A stretch of DNA of 64,000 nt from contig NW_026622808.1 in assembly GCF_023065955.2 (NCBI RefSeq), positions 47,876,475-47,940,474 on the forward strand. Direction: 5' to 3'. Source of the DNA: Ursus arctos. Taxonomy: Eukaryota > Chordata > Mammalia > Carnivora > Ursidae. Below, in pieces: positions 45,546 through 58,368 of this stretch (the stretch's first letter is position 1; each line of letters starts with the position of its first letter). The notes below the pieces were generated by a model. The model was not told the DNA's origin. It did no database searches and was given only the letters and a program-made list of their open reading frames with translations. The translations under genes and the position numbers were made by a program.

Positions 45546-46845
45546 GTAGAAGTTGTCACAGTGTGGTCTGCAGGGGCCCAGGTGGCTTAGTGAGGGCCCC
45601 CGTCGGCAGTTTGCTTATTTCAGAGTTAAAAATCATAGCACACACGATTTAAAAAAAACCACCAAATATGTATTTTGCTTAAATACATGTACTAATTTTG
45701 AAATGCAAGGTATGAATGCTACTGCACTGTGACTACACATCATAGCACACATGCTATGTTCGTCCCCGTTCATCCCAGGTAGCTCTTAAGTTAAGAGGCT
45801 GCAGGTAATTTCTCTACTGTGTTTACACATCATTTACATTTTACCATTTGCATTTGTTAATTTCCCATTTTTCTTGCAGTTATACTGTACTAGAATTGCA
45901 ATTTATAAAAATGGTTCCATGGCTCATAAGTGGTTCATTGGTGCATAAAAGTGCCAACACAATAACTACATAAATCCTATTTCAGAATAGCCCTGTGGAG
46001 TAATGAATAACACTTCAGGGTGAATGTAGGATTTGAACCTCATTATATAGGGACAAACGAATCTTCAGTATAAGGAATTTACTCAAGCAATAAGAGTATG
46101 AATATGAACTAAAAAGATAAACTAAATATTTTCTCTTACTCTTTACCATGTTGTCTGTTAAGAAAATTTGAGAATATGCCTTCATGTTTGTTGCTTCCCT
46201 TACTGCCAAAAAGGGTAAATGCCTTACTGTAGCCAAAAAGCATATAATATCATATATCCAAGGACATATAATATCTGGGCGGAAAGGAGAAAAAGCTCTT
46301 GGCAGATTCCTTCATAACAGGGTAGCGTTCTGACCCCAGTAATGCACAATGTGGAAGAGCAACAACACATGTCTGTATACTAAGTTGGATGAAATTGTTA
46401 AGATGCGAAATAGAAATCTCCTCTGTGAACACATACCTAGTGCCTATAGGATGAGGAGCTCTCAAGGACTTTTAATTCTGCTTTCCACCTGCCCCCTGTG
46501 CCATATAAGAAGAGATGTGTCATTTAGCCAATGCTCATTTCATTTGCCAGATGTAGACTTGGAAAAGGTACCCGGTGGTCAGTGCTGATGGAACAGGGCA
46601 GTGTCAGAAGCCCAAAGGGCCCAGCTCAGGGGAAGAAAGGATGCTAACCTGCACACTGCTGCGTTCACAGAGGACGGGACACTCAGCCATGTGCCTTCTC
46701 ATCTTAATTCAGCACTGATGACTAAATAACAATTGTGGATATGATTAGATTGTGGCCACCAAATCAACACATGTTCAGTGGGGGGAGAAATGGCAACGAG
46801 TTCAAGACTTTTTTTCCACATTAAATCACTCTGATCACCCATGGT
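45546..46845. other. Single-copy-looking DNA
   Basis: No gene recognised. The block 45780-45960 is AT-rich with several FOX-like TGTTTAC and TGTTAAT words. Possible regulatory content only. Confidence 0.35.
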
Positions 46846-46849
46846 AGAA

Positions 46850-47110
46850 GTGCGTATGTGATTTTTAAAGTTATGTTTATATAGGTATAATTTGCATACC
46901 ATCGTATGACTGTCACTGTAACCATGGTGGGGAACATTTCCACCGCTCCCCAAAGTCCCCTGTGCTTCTTTGTATTCAATATATCCCTTTCATCCCCAGT
47001 TCCTGACAATTACTGATATCTATTCTGACCCTAGTTTTGTTTTTCCCAGAATGTCATATAGTACATACTCTTGGGGGCTGGCTTCTTCTCAATTATATGT
47101 GAGATTTTGG
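46850..47110 (-). mobile_element. Old L1M 3'UTR fragment
   Basis: GGTATAATTTGCATACCATC, GGGGAACATTTCCACCGC, CCCAGAATGTCATATAGTAC, GGCTGGCTTCTTCTC follow the antisense 3'UTR of L1M elements. Confidence 0.55.
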
Positions 47111-47344
47111 ATGGAGAATAAGAAAAAACACTATCTGAGAAAGGCAGTAGGGTTTATTTCTTTGATTTCATGTGGTATGCTCAAGAGCATATCTCAGGAG
47201 GATATTTATATCTCCAATACCTAAATGCATCAGGTCAGGGCCAAAATGCTAGGATTTACCAAGGAGATCAAACCGTGGAACAGATGCCTTGATTGACAAG
47301 AGTCTGACTCTTTCCCGCAGTTTAGTTGCTTTTTCACTTTTCTT

Positions 47345-47465
47345 CATTAGGTTTTGAATTTTATTTCCCGTATAGTTAACATACAGTGTTATATTAGTTT
47401 CAGGTGTATACTATAGTGATTTAACAATTCTCTACATTGTTCAGTGCTCATCATGACAAGTGTAA
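47345..47465 (-). mobile_element. L1 3'UTR fragment
   Basis: CCGTATAGTTAACATACAGTG, TTAGTTTCAGGTGTATACTA, then TCATCATGACAAGTGT: antisense end of a relatively recent L1. Confidence 0.8.
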
Positions 47466-47512
47466 GTTTTTTCATTTTTTTGAGAAAGAAATCAGTGATC
47501 TTATTGGTCGTT

Positions 47513-47513
<1 letters not shown>

Positions 47514-47554
<41 letters not shown>
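47514..47554. repeat. (AC)20 microsatellite
   Basis: Uninterrupted dinucleotide tract. Confidence 0.98.
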
Positions 47555-47556
<2 letters not shown>

Positions 47557-49250
47557 CAACAGAGTATTAAGAATGTTTTCCAGACCCCCCTCAACAACCA
47601 GAGAATGGACTGAGAAACCATTAGCTATCATCTTTCAGGTTACTTATTCAATCTTAACAGTTTTTGAGTATGATGTGCTTTTGATGGTAAATGGTTTTCA
47701 GTGAGAATCCTGTATATAATTTCTTGGTCCATCCATGTTCATTGAGAATTTCTACAACTATTTAGACCAAAAGTCACTTGCCACCATTTTTACCTTGAGT
47801 TTCATGCTCTTTTTTTATCCACAGTTTATAAAACCTACTCATCTGTTTAGTTTTTCCTTAATGTATATTTGTATCATCATGATTATTTTTATTAGCCTGT
47901 GTGGCACAGACTTTTTGTATAATTAACATGGCCCACAGTGTTTTTCAAGGAAACCAAGAATTTCTTTATATTTTTGGGCTGTTTTCCTGTTTCCATTTTT
48001 TTTCCTATGGACCTAAATAAATGAAGACTCTCAGTTGAGATTTTCAGGAAATCACCCAACTACAGGCTGATCCAATGAGTTGCCATGAGAAATTGAATAT
48101 GCAAATCATTTTTACACGCACATTTATGTAGGAAAAACACCTGCACATCTGGGTTCCCAGCAGTCCCTGTTGATTAATATGCATGTAACCCAGAACTGCC
48201 CATTGCTGTGTAATAAGAATTTTAAATGCACTTGGCTCGTTTTCAAGTAAATCCCTGGGTCTTCAGTATGCAATTGAATGTGCCAGGTTAGATGCTCATT
48301 TTATATTAAATAAACTTTCTACCTAATGAAAGAAGCTCCATTTTGTATTCAGTATGTATTTTTTCTTTACTTTGGGAAAACAATGACTCCAGTTAACAGC
48401 AAACAATGGGCTTTACATTGTAAAGAAAACCATCTGGTAAACTAGGATGTTTTAGGGAATGATTAAAAAAAAAAAAAAAAAAAGGAGGGGAGATGGCTCC
48501 TGCCAAGCAACAGCTGAAAGCCCAAATGTAACTGAAAAACATAAGCCAGCTGGCCAGGTTGCCTCTGATGAATGATATCTCCTTTTTGTGGAGTACTTAC
48601 AAAATTCAAATTGTACATGGATTATTTCACTTGGGCATCTACAAAACCTTGGAGGTAGGTAGCAAGAACTAGGTTATGTTTTGAGGTGGAGAAATCCTTC
48701 CACGTACGTGGAAATAAAGGTCAGAAGTAGAATTGAATATAAGACATTCCCTTTGATCCGGCCTCTGCCACCATGCCTGCTTACTCGGCTTTGGCAGGGA
48801 GTCTCAGTATGTAGATAATTTATTCTCTCTTCAATGGAAACAAAAGCTTTAACCTATAACCTTTTAATTCAATAACATCATTTATATTTTAGTGGGTTTT
48901 ATTGTTGTTGCTGTCGTTTTGGTTTTTGTAAACAGGACATCAGGCATCTCCAAGCAGAATATCTCCAGGAATTAATTACCTACCTCACCAGACTCTGATA
49001 AGGATGAAGTTCAAACCGGTTGCTATTACTTGCAAGAAGGGTGTTACCAAGTAAAATAGTCTAAGAAATATTTAATAGCTAAACCTGACACCTTTTATGA
49101 TAGTCCCCCAGGAACCAGTTACTGTGATTAGGTTATTTTTTAAAAAGTACTCTTTTTGTACTTCAGTAATACGCATTTATAATCTATCATTAAAACTGCA
49201 TTAGTATATGACAATACTAACAGAATGTGGTTTAAACCCATGTCAAGGGA
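47555..49250. other. Single-copy DNA, possible conserved non-coding block
   Basis: No repeat recognised across 47.56-49.25 kb apart from a poly-A (48464-48483). Perfect octamer ATGCAAAT at 48099-48106 and POU/homeobox-like ATTAATATGCAT at 48173-48184. No coding signal. Confidence 0.4.
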
Positions 49251-49254
49251 ATTA

Positions 49255-49400
49255 TGTTAAGTTCTTATGCCAAGTGTTACATAATTTCATTTGCTTAATT
49301 TAATCCTCAAAACAACTCCATGAGATAAATGGTATTGTTTTCATTTTACATATGAGGGAAGTCAGACCAAGACAAGGGGAGTGAGTTGTTCACCTGTATT
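49255..49400 (-). mobile_element. MIR fragment
   Basis: TTAATCCTCAAAACAACTCC, TGGTATTGTTTTCATTTTAC, ATATGAGGGAAGTCAGAC: antisense MIR middle. Confidence 0.75.
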
Positions 49401-50280
49401 TACCTCTTCCCGCCCCTCTAACCCCTGCCAACTAGGGTCTTCTTTCTCCTGTCCCTTCTTGCACTCATTTCACCTTCTATTTACTTAAATGTATTTTTGT
49501 CCTTCTGAACTCAGGCAAGCATCTATGATACAGTGAAGGAAAACTCACGAAAAAAAGCGTTCAACATGGAGTCAAAAAAATAAGCAGTCCAGTTAAAAAA
49601 TATGAAAGGAGATGACAAGATCAATCAAATGTTCTAAAGAGTTGGTTCTAGTTTTCTAGTTTTTGCTTTCCTGGTATTCCTTTACATCTCCAGTGACTTT
49701 TGGTGGACTGTTTTGACACCACTTCAGCCACCCATTTTAACCACACTCCTACACATGTCAGTGACATTCTTCCACATCTGACACTGTTAATGCAGTCTAC
49801 GTTCAGATCACAGCATCTTCTAGGTCGCCCCCCACTTCCTGAGCATTCAGTTCTTTGTTCCATACTAAAACCTACAATTCTTTCTGGCTCCCCTTCCAGC
49901 CACCTTCTTACGTTGTCTCTCTTTAATCACTACACCTTGCAAATATCCTTAACCTCCTTGACCTCTTGGTCTTCCCTTACATCTGATTGACTGAAACTCC
50001 ATCCACATTTGGATGAGTCCCAGAGTGCATCGCCCACATACACAGATTACTGAGAAGTGCTGGATAGACAGAGCTGTGCAGACTGTGGCCAATACGGGTT
50101 TGTGGTCACTGACCTCAGACAGCTGGTGTAGTTTCTCCAGCAATCCTATTTATATTCTTATTTCATGCCAATTTTCCACAGCACATCAACATTTTCCACT
50201 CTTGTTAGGGCTTCAATTGTCTATCTCATTGTCATCTTATCCTATGTGATACTTTCCTTTCCTGAATTGCACTGTCTTAG
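49401..50280. other. No recognised feature, C/T-rich
   Basis: A long C/T-biased stretch with several 60-100 codon frames on both strands (49648-50143). None resembles a known protein. It could be an unrecognised old LINE. Confidence 0.35.
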
Positions 50281-50500
50281 TTGGGGTTCCCTCAAAACTG
50301 AAGCTTGAGGTGATACTCAAATGCTAATGCTTTAAAGGGACATGCAATCCCAGGGCAGTGGGAGTGGAGGAAAAGAAATGTGAGCCAGGGAAGGATGGAA
50401 GGAAAATACAAGGTGGTGCATCACTCAGGTGTCCACTTCTTCACCAGATGTGAACAAACATAGTCACTTGCCCAAGTAGGTTACCTCTTGAAAGGCTGTA
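50281..50500 (+). repeat. Dispersed repeat of unresolved family, copy 1
   Basis: Block order GGGGTTCCCTCAAAACTGAAGC, ATCCCAGGGCAGTGGGAGTGG, GAGCCAGGGAAGGATGGAAG parallels the sequence at 53797-54110, so it is interspersed. I cannot name the family. Confidence 0.45.
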
Positions 50501-50689
50501 CAGTATACAGGTATTCCAGAACAGTACAAGAGAAAGAGGAATTAAGAGGGAAATTACAAATGGTTCCTGTTAATCTCATCTCTTACTGGCCAAACTTTGC
50601 CTCATGGGTAGCTGTCTCCTCCCTACTTCTCTCTTGTGGCACTTTGCACATTTTCAAAATTTTTCAAATGGGCAGAGGAAACATGGCGG

Positions 50690-50968
50690 AATAGGAGGGA
50701 GAGGGGGTGAGGTGAGCTTGGATGAAACAGATGAAGAGGATCAAGAGGTGCAAACTTTCAGTTATAAAATGAATAAGTCATGGATATAAAAAGTAAAGCA
50801 TAGGGAATACAGTCAATGGAATAATGTTGTATGGTGACAGATGGTAACTATACTTACTGTGGTGAGCATTTCATAATGTATATAGTTGTTGAATCACTAT
50901 GTTTTATACCTGACACTAATATATTTCAACCATACTTCAATTAAAAAATGAAAATTTTAAATGTTTTT
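50690..50968 (+). mobile_element. L1 (L1MA/MB-like) 3' end
   Basis: CAAGAGGTGCAAACTTTCAG, GTATGGTGACAGATGGTAAC, TGTGGTGAGCATTTCATAATG, ATACCTGACACTAATATA: sense 3'UTR ending in an A-rich tail. Confidence 0.8.
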
Positions 50969-51640
50969 TTTTTTTCTGTCTTATCCTTCCTATCCTCTCC
51001 TTTTGGGGACTCTGTTTACACATATTTTGGTTGACTGAAGTTTCCCACAGTTCACTGATACCTTTTTCAGGTTTTATAGCCGTTTATCTCTCTAATTTAT
51101 TTTGGGTAGTTCTTACTGCTATGTCTTCCAAATTCACTAATCTCTTCCTCTGCAATGTCCAATCTGTAATTATTTTCCTATTACGTGTATTTTTCATGTC
51201 AGACATTGTAGTTTTCATCTCTAGTAGTTTGGTTTTGGTCCTTTTTTCTTCTTATAACTTCTCTACTTAACATAGTCAATCTTTCCTCTACCTTCTTGTA
51301 TAGACAGACTGGTCAAATAACTGCTCTAATGTCCTTGTCTATTAGTGTATCATTTGTGTCATTTCTAGATGAGTTTTGAATGATTTTTTTCATCGTTATG
51401 AGTTACATTCTCCTCCTTTTTTGCAAGCTTGGTATGTTTTGATTGGACACCAGACATTGGGAATTTTAGTTAGTTGGGTGCTGAGTCTTGTTTTCCCCCT
51501 GTAAAGTTATTCTTCAGCTTTGTTTTGAGACATGGTTAAGTTGCTTGACATGCTGTGATCCTTTCAGGTCTTGCTTTTAAGCTTTGTGAGGAAAGGGTAG
51601 AGCAGTGTTACTTTTTAGGTGGTTGTGTCCATGGTCTCCA
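50969..51640 (-). mobile_element. Old L1 ORF1/5'UTR region
   Basis: Antisense L1 5' landmarks: CTCTGCAATGTCCAATCTGTAA, ACACCAGACATTGGGAATTT, CTTGCTTTTAAGCTTTGTGAGG. Lies tail-to-tail with the preceding L1 but in opposite orientation, so it is a separate element. Confidence 0.65.
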
Positions 51641-52068
51641 AAAGGATTCCAAATGTCTATGCATTGTCATACTCACAGCTAAGATTTATTACAGCAAAAA
51701 AGTTAGAAATCAAAATCAACAAAGGCAGAAGTTTCCTGGGGTGAAGTCTAGAGGAAGCTAGATCCAAGGGTCTTTCAAGGGTCTTCTCTTAGTGGAGTCA
51801 CACAGAACATGTTTAACTCTCCTGCCAACAAGTTGTGACAACCCATGTGAACTGTAACCTACCAGGGAAACTTATGAGAGACTAAGTGTCCAGGGTTTTT
51901 CCTGGCGGATGCTCATGAGGGCAGCTGGCATGAGCTATGGTTTCAGACTCCATACATCACATTGTGTGTACAAGCAGTTCAGGTACAGTAACCGTTCTTA
52001 GCAGAGAATGGTTAGAACGCTCATGAAATCCAAGGGCCAAACTGGGAAGCAGGAGCTTTAAGGCTAAC
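51641..52068. repeat. Probable ancient interspersed repeat, family unresolved
   Basis: Blocks such as AGTGGAGTCACACAGAACATG, AAGTTGTGACAACCCATGTG and GTGTCCAGGGTTTTTCC look like a dispersed LTR-type element that I recall from other mammals but cannot name. Confidence 0.4.
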
Positions 52069-52119
52069 CAGTGTCAGGCTTGCTATATTTACTCTTCTGC
52101 ACAGGGCTAATCTTTTAGG

Positions 52120-52300
52120 TTTCCATAACACCTTGTTCTCCTCCTCTAAACCCATCTGTTCAACTGTCCGCCTCCCACAGACTGTAAACTTTATGAGAAG
52201 AGAAGATACTACTATTTTGTTCAATACCCTGTCTCCTGGGCCTAGCATAAAGATTAGTATAAATAGATGCTCAATAAATACTGGTTAAATGAAGACAAAG
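52120..52300 (+). mobile_element. L2 3' end
   Basis: CACAGACTGTAAACTTTATGAG, then CCTGTCTCCTGGGCCTAGCAT, then AGATGCTCAATAAATACTGG: sense L2 terminus. Confidence 0.85.
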
Positions 52301-52329
52301 GAATAATACTATGAAAATAGATAGAACCC

Positions 52330-52935
52330 TTAAAACTATAAAGAAAAAGGGATAAATGACATAAACATTCAGTAATAAACAAATATATCTAAATTTAAGA
52401 ACTGAGAGACTCTTCATGTATCGAAATGAAAAAATTAAAAATATTAATATACAAAGCTAAGGATGTGATTAAAGAATAACTGTTACATACTGCTTACAAG
52501 AAGATGTAAGTTATACAGATGAATAATTTAGTAATGTGTCATCATCATGTCTCAGAAAATTCCACTTGTAGTAATTGATTACAAGACACTAATCAAGAGA
52601 TAAAGACAATAAATAAAGATGCTAATTGCAGCCTTATTTATAATGGCAAATATCTGCAAACAACAGGAATGTCTAATGATAGGAGAAATTTAATAAATTA
52701 TGGGATATAAATACAGTGAGATGGTTAGAAGTCAAGCATAGGCTGTTTTCAATAAATATTTTATGACATGGAAAAATACTAAGTGAAAAATTCAGGATAT
52801 CAAACAGTTAATACATTTTGAGCCAAATTCTGTTCTGTATGTGCATTTACATATATAAATGTGTTTTATTTAAAAATATAATAAATACGGGTTATACATG
52901 CTGAAAGATTAATTTCTGGAGTATATTTATAGGGT
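52330..52935 (+). mobile_element. Old L1 (L1M5/L1ME-like) 3' end
   Basis: CAGCCTTATTTATAATGGCAA, ATTTAATAAATTATGGGATAT, CAGTGAGATGGTTAGAAGTC, TACTAAGTGAAAAATTCAGG in sense L1 order. Frames lost. Confidence 0.65.
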
Positions 52936-53796
52936 CATTGGTCTTTTTCTAAATGTTAATTGCTTTCTAACATGGATATATTTTGTAATTAGGATATACA
53001 CACACATACAACTTGCCTACATATACATCCATACAAAGGAACATACACTTCCTAATTTGTTTCACTATTTGATCATTAGACAGTAACTGATGTTGGGGGA
53101 TGGGCAGCATATTAGACATATATGACACACCTGAATGAGGTTAAGTGACCTTGCAAACATGAGACAACCAATTCTCACCTGAGACATTTGGGGAACTCCC
53201 AGATTCTTAGCTGGTACTAAAAAGTATCATTCACCATTATCAATATTTGCTTGAAGATCTACTTCTGAGAGTGTAAATGTGTCATTTCAGTAATTAAGTA
53301 CTTTTTTCATTTCTGCTTCCTACTCCCTTTCTTTATGATCTCAGGGCTATTTATGTCTATTTCTGAAGTTTTGTGTATTAAGGTATTCACAAGGTATTTT
53401 ATGTGGTCTTTGAAATTGTGACTTTACTACCTTTTGTATTTAAAATTCTAAAGTATTTGCTTTTAAAATGTGAGTGGAACGTACAATCATCAAAGGTTAA
53501 TTAAATTTCTCCAATCTATTTTGAATATCTACACAGGATTAAAGGATTTGAAGACACACACACAGACTCGTAATTCTGGCTCCAAAACCCTCATAAGGAA
53601 AGGTATGTAATTTGATGACAAATGATTTATTAAAAAGAATCTTTCCTGACGAATTGTATTCTTTGCAACATCTGTCATTTTCTTATCTGATTATAATGTT
53701 TGCATTTCATTCAAACCATTATAGACAATGGATGTTTTGATGAGTAGATCTGCAATGTTGAATTATTTCTAAAACCAGGCTCCCTTTCTGTCTTGG
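52936..53796. other. Single-copy-looking DNA
   Basis: No gene recognised. A short ACACAC patch lies at 52997-53010. Confidence 0.4.
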
Positions 53797-54110
53797 TTTA
53801 GGTTCCTCCTAAAGTAAACCCTGAGCCAGGATTTGGTTGCAAGTGACCTATTTGGGAGGTAATCCCAAGATCACATGGTGAAGGACTGGGGAGTAAGACA
53901 GGGAAGGGATGAACGCCAGTGAAGCAGATGTTAACGATCAGGCTACTTCTGAGGGCAACCAGAACTCATCCTTGCTGGAGACTGAGAGTCTGTAGAACAT
54001 CTCTCAGAAATGTCTCATCAAGGACAGGGAAGCTCGGTATGAATCCTATTTATCCATTGGTACTTCTCTGTCATTGCTTGGGGATCATCCCAGGGACATG
54101 AGCTTTCAGG
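53797..54110 (+). repeat. Dispersed repeat of unresolved family, copy 2
   Basis: TTAGGTTCCTCCTAAAGTAAACC, GGAGGTAATCCCAAGATCAC, GGGGAGTAAGACAGGGAAGGG. A longer copy of the element at 50281-50500. Confidence 0.45.
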
Positions 54111-54545
54111 TATTTCCAGCCATCCTCCGGAGTGGGCCACACGTACCTACAGGCAGAGGGAAGTAGAAGATGCTCTTTTTGTAGATTGTCTGCAGGAGAC
54201 AGGCAGCAACTATACCCTCTGTGTGGAATAAGATGTGGTGGGGTAGAAGAAGTAAGACCATTGTTCTTTTGCAGAGACTTCAGGGCTCAGAGTCTCTAGT
54301 TCTGACTTGAGTCTTAGCACCAAGGAGCCCTGTGACTTTGAGCCAGTTATAGAACCTCTCCAAACCTCAGGCTTTCTCATCTGGACTAGAGTTTTGTCAG
54401 AAAATATGAAACTTAGAAATGAGCAAAAGGATTACCAGATGTTCCTTTGGTGACCTGCTGGGCTTGATTTTCTATTCACTGGGCTATTTTTTAACTCTGG
54501 AGGGACACAGGTTACTTTGTAGATTTTGTTCTGTGGAGATGCAAG
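54111..54545. other. Single-copy-looking DNA
   Basis: No repeat recognised except possible continuation of the preceding element. Confidence 0.35.
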
Positions 54546-54554
54546 TATTTTATT

Positions 54555-55615
54555 TCCAGGGTTTTTTTCTTTAATTTTTTTGAGTATAGTTGATACACCA
54601 TGTCACATTAGTTTCAAGTGAACAACACAGTGATTCGACTTCTCTGTATGCCATGCTATGCTCACCACAAGTGTAGCTACTACCATCTGTCACCATACAA
54701 CACTATTATAGTATCATTGACTCCATTCCTTATGCTGTGCCCATTATTCCTATGACTTCTTCACTTGATAACTGAAAGCCTATATCTCCCACTCCCCTTC
54801 ATCCATTTTGCCCATCCCCTCTGGCAACCATCTGGCAACCATCAGTTTGTTCTTTTCACTTATAGGTCTGATTCTGCTCATTTGTTTGTTTTGCTTTGCT
54901 ATGCTTTGTTTTAGATTGTACATATGAGTGAAATCATATGTTATTTTTCTTTCTCAGTCTAACTTATTTCACTTAGCGTAATACCCTCTAGGTCCATCCA
55001 TGTTGTTGCAAATGGCAAGTTCTCATCCTCTTTTTATGGCTAAGTGATATTCCATTATATAGATATAGATATAATCTATAACTTTAATATATCTATCTAT
55101 ATCTATATCTAGATAAGCACATCCTCCTTATCTATTCCTCTATCTGTGGACACATAAGTTCCTTCCTTATCTTGGCTATTGTAAATAATGCTGCAATAAA
55201 CATAGGAGTACATATATCTTTTTGAATTCGTGTTCTAGTTTTTCTAAGGTAAATACCCAATGGTGGATTTACTAGATTATATGGTGTTTCTATTTTTAAC
55301 TTTTTGAGGAAACTCTATACTGTTTTCCACGGTGGTTATACCAATTTACATTCCCAACAGTGCATGAGGATTCCCTTTTTTCCACATCTTCACCAATACT
55401 TGTTATTTTTTGTCTTTTTTTTTTTTTTTTTATTTAGCCATTCTGACAGGTGTGAGGTGGTATCTCATTGTGGTTTTCATTTACTTTTCCTTGATGATTA
55501 GTGGTGTTGAGCATTTTTCCATGTATCTGTTTGCCAACTGTATGTCTTCTTTGGAAAAAGTTTTATATGGGTCCTGTTCCCATGTTTAAATTGTATTATA
55601 TGGCTGTTTTTGTTT
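54555..55615 (-). mobile_element. L1 (L1MA-like) 3'UTR and ORF2 end
   Basis: Antisense landmarks: GTATAGTTGATACACCATGTC, TATTTCACTTAGCGTAATACC, GATATTCCATTATATAGATA, AATAATGCTGCAATAAACAT, GGTGTGAGGTGGTATCTCATTG. A small tandem (TCTGGCAACCA twice) sits at 54820-54841, and an (ATCTAT)n-like patch at 55060-55110 grew inside it. Confidence 0.85.
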
Positions 55616-57608
55616 GTTTGTTTTTTGGTGTTTTTTTTTTTTCTTTTTTGGTGTTGAGTCTGTCTCCAGTTTTAAAATCTTGTTTTAACTTTGAAACTCT
55701 CCTGTCTAAGCTGACATAAGATTGGCAAAGTGGACAAAGGGAAGGCTTCCAGTGTGCACTGGTTGGAGGCTGTTCACATGGGGAAACTGGAGAAGGGCTG
55801 AGTAGAAGCAGGGCACCTTATGGGATTGGTTTAGGGGAGCATATTTGGCTTTCTCTTTCTGACCCTAAGTTAGAGGCAGGCACACATATTAGAGAAACTA
55901 TCAGTTATTGATTAAGTACTGACTGTTTGGGGCTGATTGCTATAGACATTGTGGTTTGGCTTCCTGGGGTGGTTGCTGCAGATTGTGGATTGGAGTTCTA
56001 TTTTTAGATATGATCTGGTCATTATCCATTTGTTTATTTAGCCCCTGAAAACTGAGGTTGAAGTATACTAAGTTGCCTGACGTCTCACACAGTGGCTAAG
56101 GTAAAATTCTATATCTCCCATGAATTCTAGCCTTAGCTTCACTGTAAAGAGCTAAAGTTTCTTTGGTTAGGAAGTAACACGAATCCCCGAGGCCCAGACC
56201 AAATACCCGCTAGTAGGAACAACGAGGAGGGCTTGGCAGTAGAGCTGGGGAGCAGCTTGTGAGAAATGTGAGAAATCCCAAGGCCTTCCACAAACTTCAA
56301 AGTGAGCAGTGAGGACTGAAAACTGAGGCGCTGAAGTTGGCAAAAGTCTTAGTATTTATGTGACCTCTGAAACCCAAGGCTAGTGGAACCCATGACAACC
56401 AAGATCATATCTACATGTGTACTTGAATACCTCACACTGAAACAGTCATATTCCTTCCTCAGGAACCTGTGAACAGCTCTTCAAATCAGAGCTTGGCTTC
56501 TTCCCTTATCTGAGAACTGCATTACAAGCAGAACAAAAGTATCTCTTGCTATGGGGATGGATCAAAAGACTTTGATCAGTCATTCCAGTCACGTGAGCCT
56601 ATCCCTAAACCAGAGATGGTAATGAAAGTAATTTAACATACATCTATAATTAATTTGTTACACTTTTCCTGCTGCTGGCAAATCATACTATTTTAGCAAA
56701 GTTCATGGAATTAATCTCCCAGAAGAGAGATGAGATGGAAAGCCTTCAGAAATAAATGGCTTTGTTTACTCCCAAACATGTGAGTTTTAAGAGCCAATTT
56801 TGGCTATAGGTCAGGGTTAATTTAGTGTTTCAAATCTGTCTTTTAGCAAATTGTATAAAGTCAAAGATCTTCCTCTTCCCACCAGATATACAGGAGATCT
56901 GCAGCATAAAAACCATTTTCTTTCTTGAATGATTCTAACAATCTGGTAAAGGCAATAGATAATAATTTTTTTAAATATGAAAACAATATAACAGTAAGAT
57001 ATGTTAGAGAAAAATAAATGTTAACATTTATTTATTCAATTGTATCTAGAGAATAAAGAGAATATGGTACATTCCTAATATGGGTATTACTTAAGTGATT
57101 TAGATGACAAAGGTACGTTCTCATTATGTTTAGAGTTGACCAAAATTTGGCCAGACTGCTAAATTAGGTGGCCAACTCATCCTGGCCTCCCCAGGACTTT
57201 CCTAACTGTAGCAACGGAAGTCCTGTGTCCTGTAGTCCTGGGCAAACTGGGTCAGCCTACCTAAGATTATAGAAGATTTGAGTTTAAATTGATTCAATTT
57301 TGAAAAAATGATGAGTGGTGTAATGTGCACTTGAATCAGAATGAGTCCTAAGCTGTGTCTTTAAAAATGGAAAATAGATTTCCAAAATATAAGATACGGA
57401 AAAATTGATGGAGAAATACAGGAATCAGAGATATCACAAACTGCACAAGGTTCACAGAATTGGAGATTTGAAAAAAATCCTTTAAAAGCAACCTCTCATT
57501 TCATATCCAGTTAGCAATCCAAGATAAGGCAAGGCATGACTGAGATTCTTTGACACTCCTGTTTCTTTCATTCCACTGGATTTTTTGTTTTTTTCTAAGA
57601 ACATCTGG
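55616..57608. other. Single-copy-looking DNA
   Basis: About 2 kb with no repeat or gene recognised. Stops are frequent in all frames. Confidence 0.45.
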
Positions 57609-57609
57609 A

Positions 57610-57789
57610 GTAGTGGTTTTCAAAGCACATTACTAGACCAGCAGCAACAGCACCAGTTGGACACTTACTAGAAATGCAAATTCTCAGGCCCCTGAGTTAC
57701 TGAATTTGAACCTCTGAGGGAATAGCAGAAATCTGTTTTAGTAAGTCCTCCAAGTGATTTTGATGTATGCTAAAGGTTGAGAACCACTG
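57610..57789 (+). mobile_element. MER5A hAT DNA transposon, full length
   Basis: TAGTGGTTTTCAAAGCAC terminus, AGAAATGCAAATTCTCAGG, and terminal inverted repeat GGTTGAGAACCACTG. About 180 bp. Confidence 0.92.
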
Positions 57790-58154
57790 ATGGAGAGCAA
57801 TCCTCCCTAACATGTTCACATCATGGGATACAGCAAAACTGATCATTTTAAATACAGCACATGGAGCAGATGAATGAGGCTACTCGAGATTGTATCAAAG
57901 GGCAAACATTGTCACTTTCTTAACATGTCTGCAATCAGGCATTCAGGGCCCATGTTTCAGCACACCAGATGGGAAGGGAATAGATGTTTACACTCGCCTT
58001 TTGTACATGTTTGTTGCTCTTTCCCACCTGCTATACAAGCCAATAACCAGTAACCAACAAATGATAACCAGTAATGGACTCTTCCATGGTACTGAGGCTG
58101 TTCAAGATGCCACTAAACAAGTGACGTCAAAATCACCTTCTGTAGGCAAGTCAT
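57790..58154. other. No recognised feature
   Basis: An 88-codon plus-strand frame (57890-58156) runs to the SINE target site. No recognisable product. Confidence 0.35.
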
Positions 58155-58172
58155 AAAAACTAAGGTAACTTA

Positions 58173-58350
58173 GGGGCGCCTGGGTGGCTCAGTTGGTTGG
58201 GCATCTGCCTTTGGCTCGGGTCATGATTTCAGGGTCCTGGGATCGAGCCCCGCATTAGGCTCCCTGCTCCGTGGGGAGTCTGCTTCTCCCTCTCCCACTC
58301 CCCTGCTTGTGCTCTCTCTCTGTCAAATAAATAAATTAAAAAAAAACCCA
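58173..58350 (+). mobile_element. can-SINE, older subfamily, 18-bp TSD
   Basis: GGGGCGCCTGGGTGGCTCAG head, GGTCCTGGGATCGAGCCCCG B box, AAATAAATAAATT-A tail. AAAAACTAAGGTAACTTA is identical at 58155-58172 and 58351-58368. Confidence 0.97.
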
Positions 58351-58368
58351 AAAAACTAAGGTAACTTA

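Noticed and set aside
50690..51640. Adjacent L1 3' end (plus) and L1 5' region (minus) as a possible inverted L1
   Set aside because: Twin priming gives antisense 5' followed by sense 3'. Here the order is reversed and an A-rich tail lies between, so two separate insertions are more likely.
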